From the NCBI RefSeq assembly GCF_012927185.1, contig NZ_JABBGB010000001.1:1860001-1924000 (forward strand): a stretch of DNA of 64,000 bases. The letters run 5' to 3'. This DNA is from Pseudoflavitalea sp. G-6-1-2 (lineage in GTDB: Bacteria > Bacteroidota > Bacteroidia > Chitinophagales > Chitinophagaceae). Below, one piece after another: positions 7,605-16,442 of this stretch. Positions within the stretch are counted from its first letter, which is position 1, and each line of letters begins with the position of its first letter. A model generated the notes under the pieces. That model was not told where the DNA came from. It saw nothing but the letters and a program-made list of their open reading frames with translations, and searched no databases. The translations under genes and the position numbers were made by a program.

Positions 7605-8537
7605 TTCGTTCAACTCGAATATATCGCAGCCGTTGATACCTTCCGGCATTTTGCCCTCGCCGCCGAGCATTGCTTTGTTACCCAACCTACTCTGAGCATG
7701 CAGATCCAGAAGCTGGAAGAAGAAATGGGCATTAAGATCTTCGACAGAAGCAAGCAGCCTGTGGTACCCACTGAGGCCGGAATGGAGATCATCGAACAAG
7801 CCCGCAAAGTACTGGCAGAGCGCAATCAGATCAACGAAATTGTTCAGCACAGGCGTGGCATCCTCACGGGAGAACTCCGCATCGGCATCATCCCCACACT
7901 GGCTCCTTATCTTCTGCCATTATTCGTTCCTGCGTTCAATAAGAAATACCCGCAGGTGAAACTGATAGTGCAGGAAATGCGCACCGAAGAAATCATCAGC
8001 AGGCTCCGCGAAAGCCGCATCGATACCGGCATTCTCGTAACCCCATTGCAGGAAAAAGGCATCAAAGAGCATGTGCTGTTCTATGAAGAGTTCCTCGCGT
8101 ATGTGTCCCCTAAAAACGCGGCATACAAAAAGACTTACGTACTGCCACAGGACATCGATCCCGGTAAACTCTGGCTGATGGAAGAAGGACATTGTTTCCG
8201 ATCGCAGATCGTAAATCTCTGCGAACTGCGAAAAGCCACAGAGATGGGAACTCAATTCGAATATGAAGCAGGCAGTATCGAAACGCTACGGCGAATGGTA
8301 GAACTCAATGATGGCATCACCATTCTTCCTGAGCTCACCACCATGGACATGGATGCAAAGAAAATGCAGCTGGTAAGGCATTTCAAAAAACCTGCACCAA
8401 TGCGTGAAGTAAGTGTGGTTGTGCACCGCGATTTTGTGAAGAAAAGATTGATCGAAGCGCTGAAAGAATCCATCACTACGGCTGTGCCCGACAAAATCAG
8501 GAAGAACAAAAACCAGAAAGTTGTTCCGGTCGACTGA
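7599..8537 (+). CDS. oxyR: LysR-type hydrogen peroxide sensor OxyR
   Basis: The 312-aa protein has an N-terminal winged helix-turn-helix (FRHFALAAEHCFVTQPTLSMQIQKLEEE written in two parts: HFALAAEHCFVTQPT and LSMQIQKLEE) and a LysR substrate domain. The redox switch is intact: Cys199 in MEEGHCFRSQ and Cys208 in IVNLCEL, the same numbers and context as in E. coli OxyR (GHCLRDQ...GFC). The downstream block ETLRRMVELNDGITILPEL also matches OxyR. It should activate peroxide-defence genes when the two cysteines form a disulfide. The stop at 8537 directly abuts the stop of the convergent hydrolase gene at 8538. The promoter dyad suggests autoregulation. Confidence 0.95.
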   Translation: MTFVQLEYIAAVDTFRHFALAAEHCFVTQPTLSMQIQKLEEEMGIKIFDRSKQPVVPTEAGMEIIEQARKVLAERNQINEIVQHRRGILTGELRIGIIPTLAPYLLPLFVPAFNKKYPQVKLIVQEMRTEEIISRLRESRIDTGILVTPLQEKGIKEHVLFYEEFLAYVSPKNAAYKKTYVLPQDIDPGKLWLMEEGHCFRSQIVNLCELRKATEMGTQFEYEAGSIETLRRMVELNDGITILPELTTMDMDAKKMQLVRHFKKPAPMREVSVVVHRDFVKKRLIEALKESITTAVPDKIRKNKNQKVVPVD

Positions 8538-9347
8538 TCATTTTTTCAGCAGCGAATCCATCTTTTGCTGATACAAGGGAAATTTCGGCAGATCGTTGTG
8601 GCCTCCATCTTCAATGGTTACAAACTCATCTCCTGTTTTGAGAGAAGGTTTCAGTTTGCTTGCATTGCGATAAGGGATCACGCCATCGGAAGTTCCATGG
8701 AAAATAACTACAGGGGCAGTTACTTCTTTCAGATACTCCCAGGTGGGAAGTTTGTATTTGATCATCCTATCCATCGGATAGATCGGCAGTCTCGAACTCC
8801 ATATGCTGGGGAGACTGTAGTAAGGTGTTTCGAGTATCAGCCTGTTGCAGTCCCTCTTTGCTCCCAGCCAGGCTGCAATGCCCGATCCCATGCTTCTTCC
8901 GTATAAGATGATGCTGTCTTTGGAGTACTTGGCGCGTGCGAGTTTGTAAAGCAGCAAGGCCCAGTCGTATAACTTTTGCTCGGAGAATGTGCCGGTGCTT
9001 TTACCGAATCCGGGATAATCGAGCATCCATACTTCGTATCCGTTGCGGGTGAATACAGGAGCGTTCTGCGCATATGCACCGATATTATGGCCATTACCAT
9101 GAAAGTAAAGCACTACTCCTTTGGGGACAGAATCTTTTGTAGTGAACTGAATCACGTTGATGTTTACATCAGCAGAGAAGGGGAGATTCACTTCACGGTA
9201 AGGAGAATCGAATTTGTACTTGTATGTTTTCTCCAGCGCCAGCGGATGGAACATGAAGTAATCCTGCAAGCCGTAAATGAGGATGCCGATAACGCAGTAA
9301 ACCAGCACTAATATTTTGATCCAGCGGATGATCTTTTTCCTGTTCAT
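8538..9347 (-). CDS. Membrane-anchored alpha/beta hydrolase
   Basis: The 269-aa protein has an N-terminal signal anchor (WIKILVLVYCVIGILIYGL) and a serine-hydrolase domain facing the periplasm. Visible elements are the oxyanion region YFHGNGHNIG, the nucleophile elbow YGRSMGSG (Ser), the acid in FHGTSDGVIP (Asp) and the base in EDGGHNDL (His). It belongs with the bacterial FrsA/BEM46-like hydrolases; the substrate cannot be inferred. It is followed on the same strand by a related gene upstream (9384-10172), so the pair is a tandem duplication. It starts at an ATG whose gene is 36 bp downstream of that paralogue's stop, so both may share an mRNA. Confidence 0.88.
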   Translation of the reverse strand: MNRKKIIRWIKILVLVYCVIGILIYGLQDYFMFHPLALEKTYKYKFDSPYREVNLPFSADVNINVIQFTTKDSVPKGVVLYFHGNGHNIGAYAQNAPVFTRNGYEVWMLDYPGFGKSTGTFSEQKLYDWALLLYKLARAKYSKDSIILYGRSMGSGIAAWLGAKRDCNRLILETPYYSLPSIWSSRLPIYPMDRMIKYKLPTWEYLKEVTAPVVIFHGTSDGVIPYRNASKLKPSLKTGDEFVTIEDGGHNDLPKFPLYQQKMDSLLKK

Positions 9348-9383
9348 ATCCTTGTAATGGCGTGCAATTTAGGTTGGATGGGC

Positions 9384-10172
9384 TTATTCTTTCAGAATAT
9401 CTCTGATAAAATTATGGTATTCCGGAAAACTGGTGAGGTTGTTATGTCCACCTCCATGTATTCTGATCAGGGTGATCCTTTCTGGGTTGATCGCCTGCAG
9501 TTGCTCACTGTGCCGGATGGGAATCAGCCAATCTCTTGTGCCGTGAATGATGTAAGTGTGGCACTGCACTTTCCTGATCCAGATATCTGTTCGGAGATGA
9601 TATTGCAGCACAATATTCACCGGCAGTATCGGTAAGAAGCGCCTGACCACTTTCTTAAAATTGTAATAAGGACTATCCAGAATGAGGTAGCGCGGATTAT
9701 TATCCGATGCTATCTTGGTGGCAAACCCGCTGCCGATGCTTCTTCCGTACAAAATCAGGTGATCTTCGGGGTATTGTTTTTTCAGCGTGTTGTATACAGA
9801 CTGCATATCGGATAACATATCTTCTTCACTTCGTTTGCCGGTGCTTTTGCCGAAGCCGCGGTAATCTACCATCACCACATCGTAATCATAGCGATAGAAG
9901 TCGCGCGCGTATTTCGCCCAACCCTTGATGCTGCGCGTGTTTCCGTGGAAGTAGAGGATCAGCCCTTTTGCATCTTTCCGATAGAAATGCAATCCGTTTA
10001 TCCGAACACCAGGCTCGATTTCGAAGAACAGTTCCCTGAACGGAACATCGTATTTGAACTGAAAATTGGCAGGAAGTTTTTCAGGTTTGAAGATAAATCT
10101 GTCCTGAACAAAGTATGCAATGATGCTGAGGGCCGCAATTCCGATGATGATATACCAGACGAATGTGGGCAA
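9384..10172 (-). CDS. Membrane-anchored alpha/beta hydrolase, tandem paralogue
   Basis: This 262-aa protein parallels the neighbour at 8538-9347: an N-terminal membrane segment (YIIIGIAALSIIAYFV), oxyanion motif YFHGNTRS, nucleophile GRSIGSG, Asp in HGTRDWLIP and His in GGGHNNL. The best start is a TTG (revcomp of CAA at 10170-10172), because no ATG exists upstream in frame and later methionines would remove the membrane anchor. Function beyond ester or amide hydrolysis at the periplasmic side of the membrane is unknown. Confidence 0.86.
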   Translation of the reverse strand: MPTFVWYIIIGIAALSIIAYFVQDRFIFKPEKLPANFQFKYDVPFRELFFEIEPGVRINGLHFYRKDAKGLILYFHGNTRSIKGWAKYARDFYRYDYDVVMVDYRGFGKSTGKRSEEDMLSDMQSVYNTLKKQYPEDHLILYGRSIGSGFATKIASDNNPRYLILDSPYYNFKKVVRRFLPILPVNIVLQYHLRTDIWIRKVQCHTYIIHGTRDWLIPIRHSEQLQAINPERITLIRIHGGGHNNLTSFPEYHNFIRDILKE

Positions 10173-10209
10173 ATGCAGTTGGTTTGTACCTAAGATAGCG
10201 AAAGATCAG

Positions 10210-10248
10210 GGAATAAAGAAAGCCCCTTCGGTATGCTGCGAAGGGGCT
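10210..10248 (-). terminator. Intrinsic terminator of kup
   Basis: AGCCCCTTCG (10221-10230) pairs exactly with CGAAGGGGCT (10239-10248) around an eight-base loop, with a T-rich tail on the minus strand. It lies 25 bp beyond the kup stop. Confidence 0.85.
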
Positions 10249-10272
10249 TCGAATATATTGAATGAGGATAGC

Positions 10273-12258
10273 TTAGTATTCTTCTCCGGGGTCGAATACC
10301 CGTTTCAGGTTGAGATTGGTAACCGGCGCTACGATCAGCGGGAACTTCTCTACCGTTACATTGCTCACGTCGAGACCAAATCCTTTTTCTTCTGAAAGAC
10401 TCCAGTCTTTGATCCAGAAATAGAGTTTCATGATCATTCGCTCAGTGATTGGCAGCTCGATATCCTGACTGAGGAATTTCTCCATCACAATGAACTGAAA
10501 ATCGCCCACCACATTGTTGCGTTCGAGACTTTCGTAGCGGCTGGTGATATTCACTTCTTTGTTGGCTACGAGATCGGCCACCACTTTGCGGAACATGAGA
10601 TTGATCTTCGGCTCGATTCTGAATCCGAGCCTGAATTCCACGCGGATGATATCGTTTGGAATGATATGGTCTACACTGTATTCTGTAGTATACGGATCGT
10701 CGAGTGTATCAACGTGCACAAACCAGTAGATGTCTGCACGTTTGGGTTTCTTGTTGAGTATGGAGTAGATGATCTTATGCTCGATCTCCTTAGGGTTATT
10801 CGCACTGGTGAGATATACCAGGTGAGTGGCGTATTTGGGAACGGTTTTGTCGTTGCTGAGTTCCTGAATCTGCGGAATGTAATGTTCGAGACGCACAAAC
10901 TCCACGTAGCGGTTCTTGATCTTGCGCGCGCGATACCAGATATACATCACGGCAAAGAGTGCGCCGCCTACTATCAGGGTTACATAACCGCCGTGCGGGA
11001 ATTTATCGAGGTTGGCAGATAAGAAGCTCAGTTCTATGCTGAGGTATACTGTGAGAAAGAGGTATATGAAGATGGGCTTTACTCTGCGGCTTACCATGTA
11101 ATTGGCGAAGAGGATGGTGGTGGCGATCATGCACATGGTGATGGCTAATCCGTATGCCGCCTCCATTCTGGACGATTTCTGAAAGTAAAGCGTGATGCCG
11201 CAGCATCCTACAAACAACATGGTATTAATGCCGGGGATGTAGAGTTGTCCGCGTTCTTCCGTAGGATAGTTGATGCGCATCTTCGGCCACTGGTTCAGTC
11301 GCATGGCTTCACTGATGAGTGTGAAAGATCCGCTGATCAATGCCTGGCTGGCAATGATCGCCGCAGCCGTAGCGATGATGATACCGGGAATCACAAACCA
11401 TTGTGGCATGATGGCGTAGAACGGATTGAAACCAGCAGCGAGCATATCGGCTCCCATTTTATGCCCTTCAAAATTGGCCAGCAGAAAAGCACCCTGTCCG
11501 AGGTAGTTGATAATCAGACAGCTCTTTACGAAGATCCAGGAGCGGCGGATATTTGAACGGCCGCAGTGACCGAGATCGGAGTAAAGGGCTTCGGCTCCGG
11601 TGGTGCAGAGGAATACGGCGCCGAGGATCCAGAATCCTTTCGGATAGGTGGTGAGCAGTTCGATGGCGTAATGCGGACTGAATGCTTTGAAAATATGCAG
11701 GTCGTCGCTCAGGTGGATGCTTCCCAGCGTGGCCAGCATCAGGAACCAGCAGAGCATGATCGGACCGAACATCTTTCCGATGCTATGCGTGCCGAACTGT
11801 TGCAGAAAGAAGAGCACCGTGAGTACGCCAAGTACAATGTATACGATGGTAGAATCGGGGATAGGCCCCAGTTCTTTGATATTTCGCAAACCTTCGATGG
11901 AAGAAGTGATGGAGATGGGCGGAGTGATCATACCATCGGCAAGCAGGGCTGCGCCGCCAAGCATGGCCGGCAATACCAGCCATTTCTTCTGTCGTCTCAC
12001 GAGGGCATACAACGAAAAGATGCCACCTTCTCCGCGGTTATCGGCCCGGAGGGTGAGAATTACATACTTTACTGTTGTTTGTAATGTGAGCGTCCAGATG
12101 ATGCAGGAGAGGGCTCCGAGGATCAGTTTTTCCGTGATCACCTTATCGCTGATGATCGCATTCAGAACGTATAAAGGGGAGGTACCGATATCGCCATAGA
12201 TAATTCCTAAAGCAATCATTAAAGTGCCTGCCGTGACTTTATTAATATTTTTGCCCAC
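10273..12258 (-). CDS. kup: Low-affinity potassium transporter Kup
   Basis: The 661-aa membrane protein is a KUP/HAK family K+:H+ symporter. It opens with TLMIALGIIYGDIGTSPLYV, a family signature, and contains RADNRGEGGIFSLYAL, LLADGMITPPISI, TTGAEALYSDLGHCG and a dozen hydrophobic segments up to about residue 450. A cytoplasmic C-terminal tail of about 200 residues follows, longer than in E. coli Kup (622 aa). The start is a GTG at 12256-12258, chosen because it directly precedes the conserved GKNINKVTAGTLMIALG. The 5' leader holds a terminator-like hairpin (12292-12339), so expression may be attenuated. Confidence 0.96.
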   Translation of the reverse strand: MGKNINKVTAGTLMIALGIIYGDIGTSPLYVLNAIISDKVITEKLILGALSCIIWTLTLQTTVKYVILTLRADNRGEGGIFSLYALVRRQKKWLVLPAMLGGAALLADGMITPPISITSSIEGLRNIKELGPIPDSTIVYIVLGVLTVLFFLQQFGTHSIGKMFGPIMLCWFLMLATLGSIHLSDDLHIFKAFSPHYAIELLTTYPKGFWILGAVFLCTTGAEALYSDLGHCGRSNIRRSWIFVKSCLIINYLGQGAFLLANFEGHKMGADMLAAGFNPFYAIMPQWFVIPGIIIATAAAIIASQALISGSFTLISEAMRLNQWPKMRINYPTEERGQLYIPGINTMLFVGCCGITLYFQKSSRMEAAYGLAITMCMIATTILFANYMVSRRVKPIFIYLFLTVYLSIELSFLSANLDKFPHGGYVTLIVGGALFAVMYIWYRARKIKNRYVEFVRLEHYIPQIQELSNDKTVPKYATHLVYLTSANNPKEIEHKIIYSILNKKPKRADIYWFVHVDTLDDPYTTEYSVDHIIPNDIIRVEFRLGFRIEPKINLMFRKVVADLVANKEVNITSRYESLERNNVVGDFQFIVMEKFLSQDIELPITERMIMKLYFWIKDWSLSEEKGFGLDVSNVTVEKFPLIVAPVTNLNLKRVFDPGEEY

Positions 12259-12291
12259 AGTGAGTTAGCTTATCCCGTTTCAAAGGGTTTT

Positions 12292-12339
12292 ACAAAAAAT
12301 AATGGCGCCCGGTTATTCCTGGGCGCTGATGCAAAGGTA
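12292..12339 (-). promoter_or_regulatory. kup promoter box and attenuator-like leader hairpin
   Basis: On the minus strand TACCTTTG (12332-12339) matches the -7 consensus. Just downstream the transcript would fold AGCGCCC / GGGCGC (arms 12321-12326 and 12305-12310, ten-base loop), followed by CATTATTTTTTG. A stem with a U-run 40-50 bases before a start codon, with no gene upstream on that strand, looks like a leader terminator rather than a gene end. Confidence 0.45.
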
Positions 12340-12455
12340 TAAGCAAAAAATTGAATCCGGGAGCGGCTTTTTTGCACTATTCCCAAATGAACATAAATAC
12401 TTAAAATTAGTCGTAAATTTTGGGTGTGGAAAACACATTGCTTAATTTGGCGTAT

Positions 12456-14015
12456 ATGAAAAACGGAATGAAACCCCGGTGGAGCCTGCTTGCCATTCTG
12501 CTGGTAGCAGCGCTGCTTCCCCTCACATCATTGGCCCAGAAAATTGCCTACTCGGAACCGGAGCGCGAAGACAACCGACGCACCAATTTCGAGATCATCG
12601 GCAAAGTGGGCGCCAATATCCTGGTGTTCAAAAATAATCGCAGTGAAAATGCTATCAGTGTGTACGACAACGATATGAAGCTGATCAACCGTGTGAAGCT
12701 CGATTATATGGACGACCGCTGGATCAATGTGGATTTTGTTCCCTATACCGATCATGCCTGGATGATCTACCAGTTCCAACGCAAGAATACCGTTTACTGC
12801 ATGGCAGTAAAACTCAATGAAGAAGCCAAAAGACTCACCGATCCCATCGAACTCGATACCACACGCATCGGATGGTCGGCCAACAATAAGATCTACACCA
12901 CCGTTTTCAGCGACGACAAACAGCAGATAATGGTGTTCAAGATCAACAGCCGCAATCAGAGAAACTTTCTCTTCACCACCATGTTGTACGATGCCGAGCT
13001 GAAATTGAAGCAACGGCATAATTTCAATCTTCCGATGGAAGAGCGCAACGATTACCTCACAGATTTTCTGGTGGATAATGAGGGAGACCTGGTTTTCGGA
13101 AAGTTCAGAAGAAAGAACAGCAGCGATTACGTTACCGATCTGCATATGCTCGTGAAAAAGAGCGACCAGGAGAACCTGGCCGATCACAGGCTCAACGGCG
13201 AGGAAAAGATTCTGCTGGACGAAGTAAAGATCAAACTCGACAATACCAATCGCCGCTTCCTCTTCACCGCTCTCTACTACAAACAGAAACGAGGCAATAT
13301 CGAAGGGCTCTACACGGCGGTGTGGGATAAAGCCACCGATAGCTTGCTTCGCGAAAATACCATGGTGTTCAGCGAAGAGCTTCGCAAGCAGGCCAAAGGC
13401 TCCGATGCCAATCTGCGTATAGCTTTCAACGATTATTTCATTAAAAATATCATCATCAAAAAAGATGGCGGCTATATTCTGGCGGCCGAATCGATGTACA
13501 CCACTTCCCGCGGCGGAGCCTTCAACCGCTGGGATTACATGGGCTGGGGTAACCCCTGGGCTTACCCGATGGATTACTATTCCTGGAACTATTACAACGC
13601 GCCCTGGTCTTCTCCCTGGAACCGGTACGGCAACAGATGGGGTGGCATGCAAAGCACGCGCTACTTCGCTGAAAACATTATGGTGCTGAGCTTCGACAAA
13701 GACGGACAGATGGTATGGAACAACGTAATTCCCAAGAGCCAGTACGACGATGATACCGATGATCTCATCAGCAACTACATCATGAATACAGGCGGGCAGC
13801 TGCACTTCCTTTTCAATGTTTATGAAAGAAGGACCCTCATCTTAAACGATCAGAGCGTAGATGCCGATGGTAAAATTACGAGGCATCCTACGTTGAAGGG
13901 GCTCGATAAAGGCGCTGACTTTATGCCCAGAATGGGCAAACAGATCAGCAGCCGCAGCATGATAATGCCTTGTGTGTATCGAAACTATATTACTTTCGCA
14001 AAAATAGATTTCTAA
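12456..14015 (+). CDS. Exported protein of unknown function with Trp/Tyr-rich insert
   Basis: The protein begins at the ATG at 12456, where MKNGMKPRWSLLAILLVAALLPLTSLAQ forms a clear signal peptide; an upstream TTG at 12420 would spoil it. The mature part of about 490 residues alternates short strands (VFKNNRSENAISVYDNDMKL; WMIYQFQRKNTVYCMAVKLN) and probably folds as a beta-propeller-like periplasmic or surface protein. Near residues 355-395 is an unusual segment rich in Trp, Tyr, Pro and Gly (WGNPWAYPMDYYSWNYY). I do not recognise a family. It is followed after 12 bp by a membrane protein gene and may form an operon with it. Confidence 0.8.
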   Translation: MKNGMKPRWSLLAILLVAALLPLTSLAQKIAYSEPEREDNRRTNFEIIGKVGANILVFKNNRSENAISVYDNDMKLINRVKLDYMDDRWINVDFVPYTDHAWMIYQFQRKNTVYCMAVKLNEEAKRLTDPIELDTTRIGWSANNKIYTTVFSDDKQQIMVFKINSRNQRNFLFTTMLYDAELKLKQRHNFNLPMEERNDYLTDFLVDNEGDLVFGKFRRKNSSDYVTDLHMLVKKSDQENLADHRLNGEEKILLDEVKIKLDNTNRRFLFTALYYKQKRGNIEGLYTAVWDKATDSLLRENTMVFSEELRKQAKGSDANLRIAFNDYFIKNIIIKKDGGYILAAESMYTTSRGGAFNRWDYMGWGNPWAYPMDYYSWNYYNAPWSSPWNRYGNRWGGMQSTRYFAENIMVLSFDKDGQMVWNNVIPKSQYDDDTDDLISNYIMNTGGQLHFLFNVYERRTLILNDQSVDADGKITRHPTLKGLDKGADFMPRMGKQISSRSMIMPCVYRNYITFAKIDF

Positions 14016-14027
14016 ACTCTTTTTTGC

Positions 14028-15011
14028 GTGACAGGAACCTTTAAACAAAAAAACTCCGGCAATGTGCTCGTATTGCTGGTTTATGGTTTAATACTCAAAT
14101 TCAGCATCTTCCTGCATCCGCAGGCACCTCTTCAGCAACCTGATGATCATTTTCTGTATCGATGGCTGATCAGCTTTTTGCATCCGCTGAACCTATGGCC
14201 AGGTGTGTACTCGCTGATCTCTTACCTGTTATTGTACAGTCAGGCTTTGCTGCTCAACAGAGTGTGCAATGCGCAGAAAATGATGGCGAAGCCGAGCTAC
14301 CTCGTAGCCATGAGTTATATGCTCACCACTTCGCTGATAGTGGAGTGGAATTATTTCTCTGCTCCGCTGCTGATCAATTCGCTGCTGATCTGGTTGTTCT
14401 ATCGCCTCAATACTTTGTATAATTCTCCCAGACCGGGTTCGGTGGTGTTCAATGCCGGACTGATAATGGGTTTCATCACACTGCTCTATCAGCCGGCGAT
14501 AGTATTTGTGTTGTTCCTGATGTTCGCCGTGTTTATAGTTCGGCCATTCAGAATAAAGGAATGGCTGATCGGATTGCTGGGAGTAACAGCTCCTTATTAT
14601 TTTTTGGGGCTGCTGCTGTTTCTCACCAATCAGTGGGACTGGAAAAAGATACAACCGGATATTTCCTTTAGTCTTCCTCCGATGCCGGGCTCCATATTTG
14701 TTACCATCAGCATTGCATTGCTGGTATTGCCATTCATCATCGGCGGATTTTACGTGCAGAATAACCTCAGCAAAATGTTCATCCAGGTAAGAAAGAGCTG
14801 GAGTTTGTTGCTGGTTTGTCTGCTGATTTCCATGCTCATCATCCTCATCAATGGCGGCACCAATTATGTGAACTGGAGCCTCTGCATAGTGCCGCTGGCG
14901 GTATTTCATGGGGCGGCCTATTTTTATCCGCACAGCAGATTGTTTCCGGCAATTATGCACTGGATCATATTCGGATATGCTTTGTATGTGAATTACTGGC
15001 TTCCTGCATGA
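14028..15011 (+). CDS. DUF6427-like polytopic membrane protein
   Basis: The 327-aa product has about ten hydrophobic helices (for example LVLLVYGLILKFSIFL, ALLVLPFIIGGFYV, SWSLLLVCLLISMLIILI). The start (KQKNSGNVLVLLVYGLILK) resembles the Bacteroidota DUF6427 membrane proteins. It begins with GTG at 14028, only 12 bp after the preceding stop; that spacing argues for coupling. No catalytic motif is visible. A pattern of Asn, Trp and Tyr between the later helices may mark a substrate path, but I assign no function. Confidence 0.75.
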   Translation: MTGTFKQKNSGNVLVLLVYGLILKFSIFLHPQAPLQQPDDHFLYRWLISFLHPLNLWPGVYSLISYLLLYSQALLLNRVCNAQKMMAKPSYLVAMSYMLTTSLIVEWNYFSAPLLINSLLIWLFYRLNTLYNSPRPGSVVFNAGLIMGFITLLYQPAIVFVLFLMFAVFIVRPFRIKEWLIGLLGVTAPYYFLGLLLFLTNQWDWKKIQPDISFSLPPMPGSIFVTISIALLVLPFIIGGFYVQNNLSKMFIQVRKSWSLLLVCLLISMLIILINGGTNYVNWSLCIVPLAVFHGAAYFYPHSRLFPAIMHWIIFGYALYVNYWLPA

Positions 15012-15039
15012 TTCAACTGCTGAAACCAATTCTATTTCC

Positions 15040-15047
15040 TAACTTTG
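15040..15047 (+). promoter_or_regulatory. -7 promoter box of purQ
   Basis: TAACTTTG fits TAnnTTTG exactly and ends 22 bp before the purQ ATG. No good -33 TTTG is present. Confidence 0.5.
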
Positions 15048-15069
15048 CAATCCTCAATAGATACTCATT

Positions 15070-15777
15070 ATGAAATTTGGCGTTGTAGTATTCCCCGGTT
15101 CCAACTGTGACAGAGACATGCAGGACGCACTGCAGAACGATTTTAACAAAGAAGTGATCATGCTCTGGCATAAAGACAAGAACCTCAGCATGTTCAGCAC
15201 AGACGACTGTATCGTTCTTCCCGGTGGCTTCTCTTATGGCGATTATCTCCGTTGCGGAGCCATTGCACGTTTCAGCCCCCTGATGCAGAGTGTGATCGAA
15301 TTCGCCAACAAAGGCGGTAAAGTACTGGGTGTGTGCAACGGATTTCAGGTGCTTTGCGAAGCAGGATTACTGCCGGGAGCACTCTTACGCAATGCAAATC
15401 AGCAATTTATCTCCAAGAATATTTACATGAAGGCCCTGGGTTCAGACAAAGCCCTCAAAATTCCTATCGCACACGGAGAAGGCCGCTACTACGCCGACGA
15501 AAAAACTCTGGATGCACTGGAAGCCAATGGCCAGGTGATCTACAAATACTGCGACGAAAACGGATTCATCACTGCTGAATCCAATCCAAACGGGGCGATC
15601 CGTAATATCGCCGGTATCCGCAATTCCAATGGAAATGTATTCGGAATGATGCCTCACCCGGAGCGCGCTTCTACCGAAGCATTGGGAAATATCGACGGAC
15701 GTACCGTGTTCAACGCCTTGTTGATAAACCCGGATGCCGCATTGGTAAAGGGTTCCGCCGAGTTGGTCAACTTTTAA
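15070..15777 (+). CDS. purQ: Phosphoribosylformylglycinamidine synthase subunit PurQ
   Basis: This 235-aa class I glutamine amidotransferase supplies ammonia for conversion of FGAR to FGAM in purine biosynthesis, working with PurL and PurS. The nucleophile is Cys89 in VLGVCNGFQVL; the His-Glu pair is in MMPHPERAS. The N-terminus KFGVVVFPGSNCDRDM is characteristic of PurQ, as is LPGGFSYGDYLRCGAIA. Size matches the separate-subunit form seen outside proteobacteria. It has its own -7 box and no purine genes beside it. The start is fixed by the conserved N-terminus. Confidence 0.97.
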   Translation: MKFGVVVFPGSNCDRDMQDALQNDFNKEVIMLWHKDKNLSMFSTDDCIVLPGGFSYGDYLRCGAIARFSPLMQSVIEFANKGGKVLGVCNGFQVLCEAGLLPGALLRNANQQFISKNIYMKALGSDKALKIPIAHGEGRYYADEKTLDALEANGQVIYKYCDENGFITAESNPNGAIRNIAGIRNSNGNVFGMMPHPERASTEALGNIDGRTVFNALLINPDAALVKGSAELVNF

Positions 15778-15894
15778 ACATTTGTTAGCGTTTTTTCATA
15801 GAAATTTACAGGCATGATCGTCAGATAGTTTTTTCTCCCGTACCCACGCGTACAAAAACACTGACGAAAACTGTAAACTTTTAATATTACTACA

Positions 15895-16350
15895 ATGAAA
15901 AAGTTCCTGCTACTCGGAATAGTTGCCCTGATTGGCTCTGTTGCTATGGCTCAATCTTCAAAGGCTGTTAAATGGACATTTTCCTCTAAGAAAATCGCTG
16001 CCGGCACTTACGAAGTTCGTATGAGCGCCGCCATCAGCGGAGACTATCACATGTACGCCCAGAATGCAGGCGTTGACGGTCCTCTGCCAACCGCTATCAG
16101 CTTCAACAAAAACCCACTCGTTACCGTAGATGGTAAAGCAAAAGAGGTAGGTAAAATGGTGAAGAAATTTGAAAGCGCATGGAGCGGTACTGTAAACTAC
16201 TACGAAAAAACTGTCGACTTCGTTCAGGTAGTGAAAGTAAAAGGAAAAGCCAAGACCAACGTGTCTGGTAAAGTTGAGTTCATGGTTTGTAACGATGAAC
16301 AATGTCTCCCTCCTTCCGAAGAAGAATTTACTGTTAATATCGGAGGTTAG
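15895..16350 (+). CDS. Stand-alone DsbD alpha-like periplasmic domain with redox cysteines
   Basis: The 151-aa exported protein (signal peptide MKKFLLLGIVALIGSVAMAQ) has the immunoglobulin-like fold expected of the N-terminal domain of DsbD/ScsB. It contains a cysteine pair, Cys132 and Cys137, in FMVCNDEQCLPP, just where DsbD alpha carries its active cysteines before a PP turn. It should pass electrons from the membrane DsbD to periplasmic or outer-membrane substrates. The following gene is a full-length DsbD whose own N-terminal domain lacks cysteines, so this protein probably supplies the missing redox step. A hairpin terminator lies between the two genes. Confidence 0.85.
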   Translation: MKKFLLLGIVALIGSVAMAQSSKAVKWTFSSKKIAAGTYEVRMSAAISGDYHMYAQNAGVDGPLPTAISFNKNPLVTVDGKAKEVGKMVKKFESAWSGTVNYYEKTVDFVQVVKVKGKAKTNVSGKVEFMVCNDEQCLPPSEEEFTVNIGG

Positions 16351-16379
16351 TCGTAATGCGACTAAACCAATCATCATAC

Positions 16380-16420
16380 AAACGGGTTCTTTATTCTATG
16401 AAGACCCGTTTTTATTTTTT
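16380..16420 (+). terminator. Terminator between the DsbD-alpha gene and dsbD
   Basis: AAACGGGT (16380-16387) pairs with ACCCGTTT (16404-16411), followed by TTTATTTTTT. It separates the short cysteine-bearing gene from dsbD, allowing a higher level of the small protein. Confidence 0.8.
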
Positions 16421-16442
16421 GTACCAGCATTAATTCATCGTA

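Noticed and set aside
12528-13805. 425-codon open frame on the minus strand
   Set aside because: It is exactly antisense to the exported protein at 12456-14015, has no domain or signal peptide, and is explained by codon bias of the sense gene.
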